A DNA stretch of 7,373 nucleotides from an uncultured Granulicatella sp. Lineage in GTDB: Bacteria; Bacillota; Bacilli; Lactobacillales; Aerococcaceae. The notes beneath the pieces were generated by a model, which had not been told where the DNA came from, searched no databases, and saw only the letters and a program-made list of their open reading frames with translations. The stretch lies in assembly GCA_900551535.1 (NCBI GenBank), contig URWJ01000067.1, forward strand, positions 1 to 7,373. The letters are read 5' to 3'. A program made the position numbers and the translations under genes. Positions 6,151-7,373 of this stretch are shown here, in pieces. Positions within the stretch are counted from its first letter, which is position 1, and every line of letters begins with the position of its first letter.

Positions 6151-6183
6151 AAAAACACCTTCCTACTTGATAGGAAGGTGTTT
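6151..6183. terminator. Bidirectional terminator after corA
   Basis: AAACACCTTCCTA (6153-6165) pairs perfectly with TAGGAAGGTGTTT (6171-6183) around CTTGA. The plus-strand tail is TTTGTTTG; the minus-strand tail is TTTTTGG, so it can stop transcription both ways. The stem core CCTTCCTA/TAGGAAGG recurs in the terminator at 6516-6546. Confidence 0.85.
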
Positions 6184-6273
6184 GTTTGTGTGTGCTAGGT
6201 TTTTATCTGTGCTCAGATATATGATTACTACGAATCCTTGCGGATTTGTTTATTGTAGCTGTAACGTTGCACC

Positions 6274-6296
6274 GGCGCAAGCCTTGGTCTTGCGCC
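6274..6296. repeat. GC-rich hairpin in the left arm of the element
   Basis: GGCGCAAG (6274-6281) pairs perfectly with CTTGCGCC (6289-6296) around a 7-base loop. No T-run follows on either strand, so it is not a terminator. It is far more GC-rich than its surroundings. Confidence 0.8.
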
Positions 6297-6301
6297 TAAA
6301 A

Positions 6302-6368
6302 GGGAGTAAGACAGAAATTAAAACTGGACTCACAGTGTGAGCCCAGTTTGTTTCGTCGTCTTACCCCC
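6302..6368. repeat. Long central hairpin of the element
   Basis: The stem is layered: GGG/CCC (6302-6304 with 6366-6368), GTAAGAC/GTCTTAC (6306-6312 with 6358-6364), GAAA/TTTC (6314-6317 with 6351-6354), AAACTGG/CCAGTTT (6321-6327 with 6343-6349) and CTCAC/GTGAG (6329-6333 with 6337-6341) around a 3-base loop. It lies near the centre of the element and forms its apical arm. Confidence 0.8.
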
Positions 6369-6430
6369 GCAAAGATGATTAGAATTAAGCAAATCACGAG
6401 TGATGAAGCTTAATTCAATCAGCCACTGCG
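6368..6430. repeat. Third hairpin in the right arm of the element
   Basis: CGCA/TGCG (6368-6371 with 6427-6430), TGATT/AATCA (6376-6380 with 6417-6421), GAATTAAGC/GCTTAATTC (6382-6390 with 6408-6416) and an inner ATCA/TGAT hairpin (6393-6396 with 6401-6404) stack with one bulge and two internal loops. It has no equivalent in the left arm. Confidence 0.75.
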
Positions 6431-6515
6431 TCTTTATCGATAAGCTTTTTCTAACTACTGCTACAATAAAATCCACAAGATTCTCCGTAATCATTTATAA
6501 ACTTGCTACATAAGA

Positions 6516-6546
6516 AAAAACCTTCCTATCGGGTAGGAAGGTTTTT
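6516..6546 (-). terminator. Terminator downstream of rnhC, bidirectional
   Basis: AAAAACCTTCCTA (6516-6528) pairs perfectly with TAGGAAGGTTTTT (6534-6546) around TCGGG. On the minus strand it ends in TTTTTTC, about 50 bases past the rnhC stop; the plus strand also ends in TTTTTG. Its core is identical to the corA terminator. Confidence 0.88.
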
Positions 6547-6568
6547 GGAAATCTGAGAATAGGAGACC

Positions 6569-6602
6569 TATCTAACCTCGTTTGGTGATGGGAGGTTAGA
6601 TA
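6569..6602. repeat. Perfect 11-bp inverted repeat spanning the rnhC stop codon
   Basis: TATCTAACCTC (6569-6579) is the exact reverse complement of GAGGTTAGATA (6592-6602), with a 12-base loop. The right arm includes the last codon and the stop codon of rnhC. No T-run follows, so it is not a simple terminator. An overlapping hairpin, ATAGG/CCTAT (6559-6563 with 6567-6571), would compete with it. Confidence 0.75.
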
Positions 6603-7373
6603 AGTTTCTTAGCTTTTTCGGTATTGGCGAAGTGGAGTTTGGCCACTTTACCAAGAAGTTCCATACCGCCGTGTTTTAAAATAGTGGCTGCTGTCTTATC
6701 GACGTTCGCGCCGGCACCGCTTGGAAGTTCATAACCATATTCGGCGCTAAGCGAATCGAGGCCATCAAGGAAAGCACATCTAGCAATCATAGAAGCGGCC
6801 GCAACTGCGATATGGTGACTTTCGCCTTTTGTAATAAAGTATGTTTTGTCTTTATCCACAAGGTCTTGGCCTTTGAGATAACGGTAATACAAATCTGGTT
6901 TACAGAATTGGTCGATTAAATACGCTTCTGGAACCTCAGGAGCGAGTTTTTCAGTTAAGAGACGGAGGGCTTGGTTATGAAGCAGTGCCTTCATCTCGTT
7001 TAGATTTTTAACTTGTTGGACTTCGTTATATTTCTCTGGCCAAAGCGTTAATAACTTATAAGGCACAGCTTCTTTGATTTTTGGAACGAGGGCCTTAATT
7101 TGGTCGTCCGTCATATCTTTGGAATCGCGAACGCCCATCGCTTTTAACGTTGCGATGTTTTCTTTTGAAACATAAGCTGCCGCTACCGTCAGTGGACCAA
7201 AGTAAGCGCCGTTTCCGACTTCATCGCTTCCGATGACACTCCAAGTCGCAAAACCTTCTGGAAGAGTGGAGTCTCCTGGGGCTTTTTTTGCAGTGGCATC
7301 CATCGATTGTTCGAGGTGGTTCTTTTGGATAAAGGTTTCAATGCCTTTGCCTTGAAAGAGAACCTTACCCGAT
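6596..7373 (-). CDS. rnhC: Ribonuclease HIII, N-terminal part beyond window
   Basis: The frame stays open to the right edge, so an internal ATG at 7303 is not the true start; 258 residues are visible. RNase HIII cleaves the RNA strand of RNA-DNA hybrids in the cytoplasm. The visible part begins with SGKVLFQGKG, the end of the N-terminal substrate-binding domain typical of HIII, then the catalytic domain. The Asp-Glu-Asp-Glu active site is intact: D50 and E51 of GSDEVGNGAYFGP, D154 of LIDQF and E184 of TKGESHHIAVAAASMIAR (numbered from the window edge). The glutamate in the fourth place, where RNase HII has Asp, points to HIII. The RDSKDMTD and LHFANTEKA motifs also fit. About 60 or more residues are missing by comparison with family members near 300 residues. 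The stop lies in a hairpin, followed by a terminator. Confidence 0.93.
   Translation of the reverse strand, partial: SGKVLFQGKGIETFIQKNHLEQSMDATAKKAPGDSTLPEGFATWSVIGSDEVGNGAYFGPLTVAAAYVSKENIATLKAMGVRDSKDMTDDQIKALVPKIKEAVPYKLLTLWPEKYNEVQQVKNLNEMKALLHNQALRLLTEKLAPEVPEAYLIDQFCKPDLYYRYLKGQDLVDKDKTYFITKGESHHIAVAAASMIARCAFLDGLDSLSAEYGYELPSGAGANVDKTAATILKHGGMELLGKVAKLHFANTEKAKKLI

Larger units (their letters stand above)
6217..6498. repeat. Inverted-repeat-bounded, multi-hairpin element, unknown family
   Basis: The left end (6217-6263) and the reverse complement of the right end (6456-6498) match at about 37 of 47 columns in a hand alignment; shared blocks include ATGATTAC, GAATC, GGATTT and TATTGTAGC. 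Between the ends lie three separate hairpins (6274-6296, 6302-6368 and 6368-6430), so the folded single strand would have four arms around a junction. It fills the convergent gap between the corA and rnhC terminators. Size, terminal inverted repeats and lack of a substantial gene fit a miniature inverted-repeat (MITE-like) element; the compact fold also fits a structured RNA. No clear target-site duplication was found, and I do not recognise the sequence as RUP, BOX, tmRNA, RNase P or 6S RNA. Confidence 0.7.

Noticed and set aside
6184..6515. Known housekeeping RNA (tmRNA, RNase P, 6S, SRP) or tRNA in the corA-rnhC gap
   Set aside because: None of the characteristic conserved segments of these RNAs was recognised, and no tRNA cloverleaf with a TTC-loop signature was found.
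6596..7303. A complete 235-residue rnhC gene starting at 7303
   Set aside because: The frame continues upstream to the window edge through SGKVLFQGKG, a conserved part of the RNase HIII N-terminal domain, so the gene is partial here.
1..7373. CRISPR array, intact insertion sequence or transposase gene
   Set aside because: No regularly spaced direct repeats with unique spacers and no transposase-like reading frame were seen; the only array-like repeats are the 15-nt coding repeats.

Overview
The window reads as AT-rich chromosomal DNA of a Gram-positive coccus of the order Lactobacillales. The signs are strong AAGGAGG-type ribosome binding sites, short intrinsic terminators, small Gram-positive lipoproteins, a histidine-triad surface protein of the streptococcal Pht type, and RNase HIII. 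A Granulicatella-like or streptococcus-like host is my best guess, but it is inference from protein style only.

Layout. Positions 1-1673 (minus strand) hold three consecutive lipoprotein genes of the DUF1307/YehR type. Each has its lipobox cysteine at residue 21. The first two in coordinate order are close paralogues with Thr/Pro linkers encoded by three 15-nt repeats. A hairpin terminator lies in each gap. One good promoter lies upstream of the set, at 1707-1735. Positions 1683-1839 are a divergent promoter region. Positions 1840-2880 (plus) encode an M42 family metallopeptidase and end at a strong terminator. Positions 3016-5124 (plus) encode a 702-residue histidine-triad protein with its own strong promoter and terminator. 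Positions 5246-6148 (plus) encode a CorA-family divalent cation transporter. Positions 6596-7373 (minus) hold the 3' part of rnhC (RNase HIII), which runs off the right edge.

The convergent gap between corA and rnhC (6149-6595) is the most unusual part. It is bounded by two bidirectional terminators with the same stem core. Between them lies a roughly 282-bp element with imperfect inverted-repeat ends of about 47 nt. Three internal hairpins lie inside it, so as single-stranded nucleic acid it could fold into a four-armed shape. It resembles a miniature inverted-repeat mobile element or a structured RNA, and I do not recognise it as a known family.

How the genes relate. Each plus-strand gene appears to be its own transcription unit, so this is a neighbourhood rather than an operon. 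Three plus-strand products depend on or handle divalent metals: the M42 peptidase, the histidine-triad protein (zinc binding in streptococcal relatives) and CorA. Four products carry export signals: the three lipoproteins and the histidine-triad protein. No zinc-regulator (AdcR-type) box was seen, so any common metal control is unproven.
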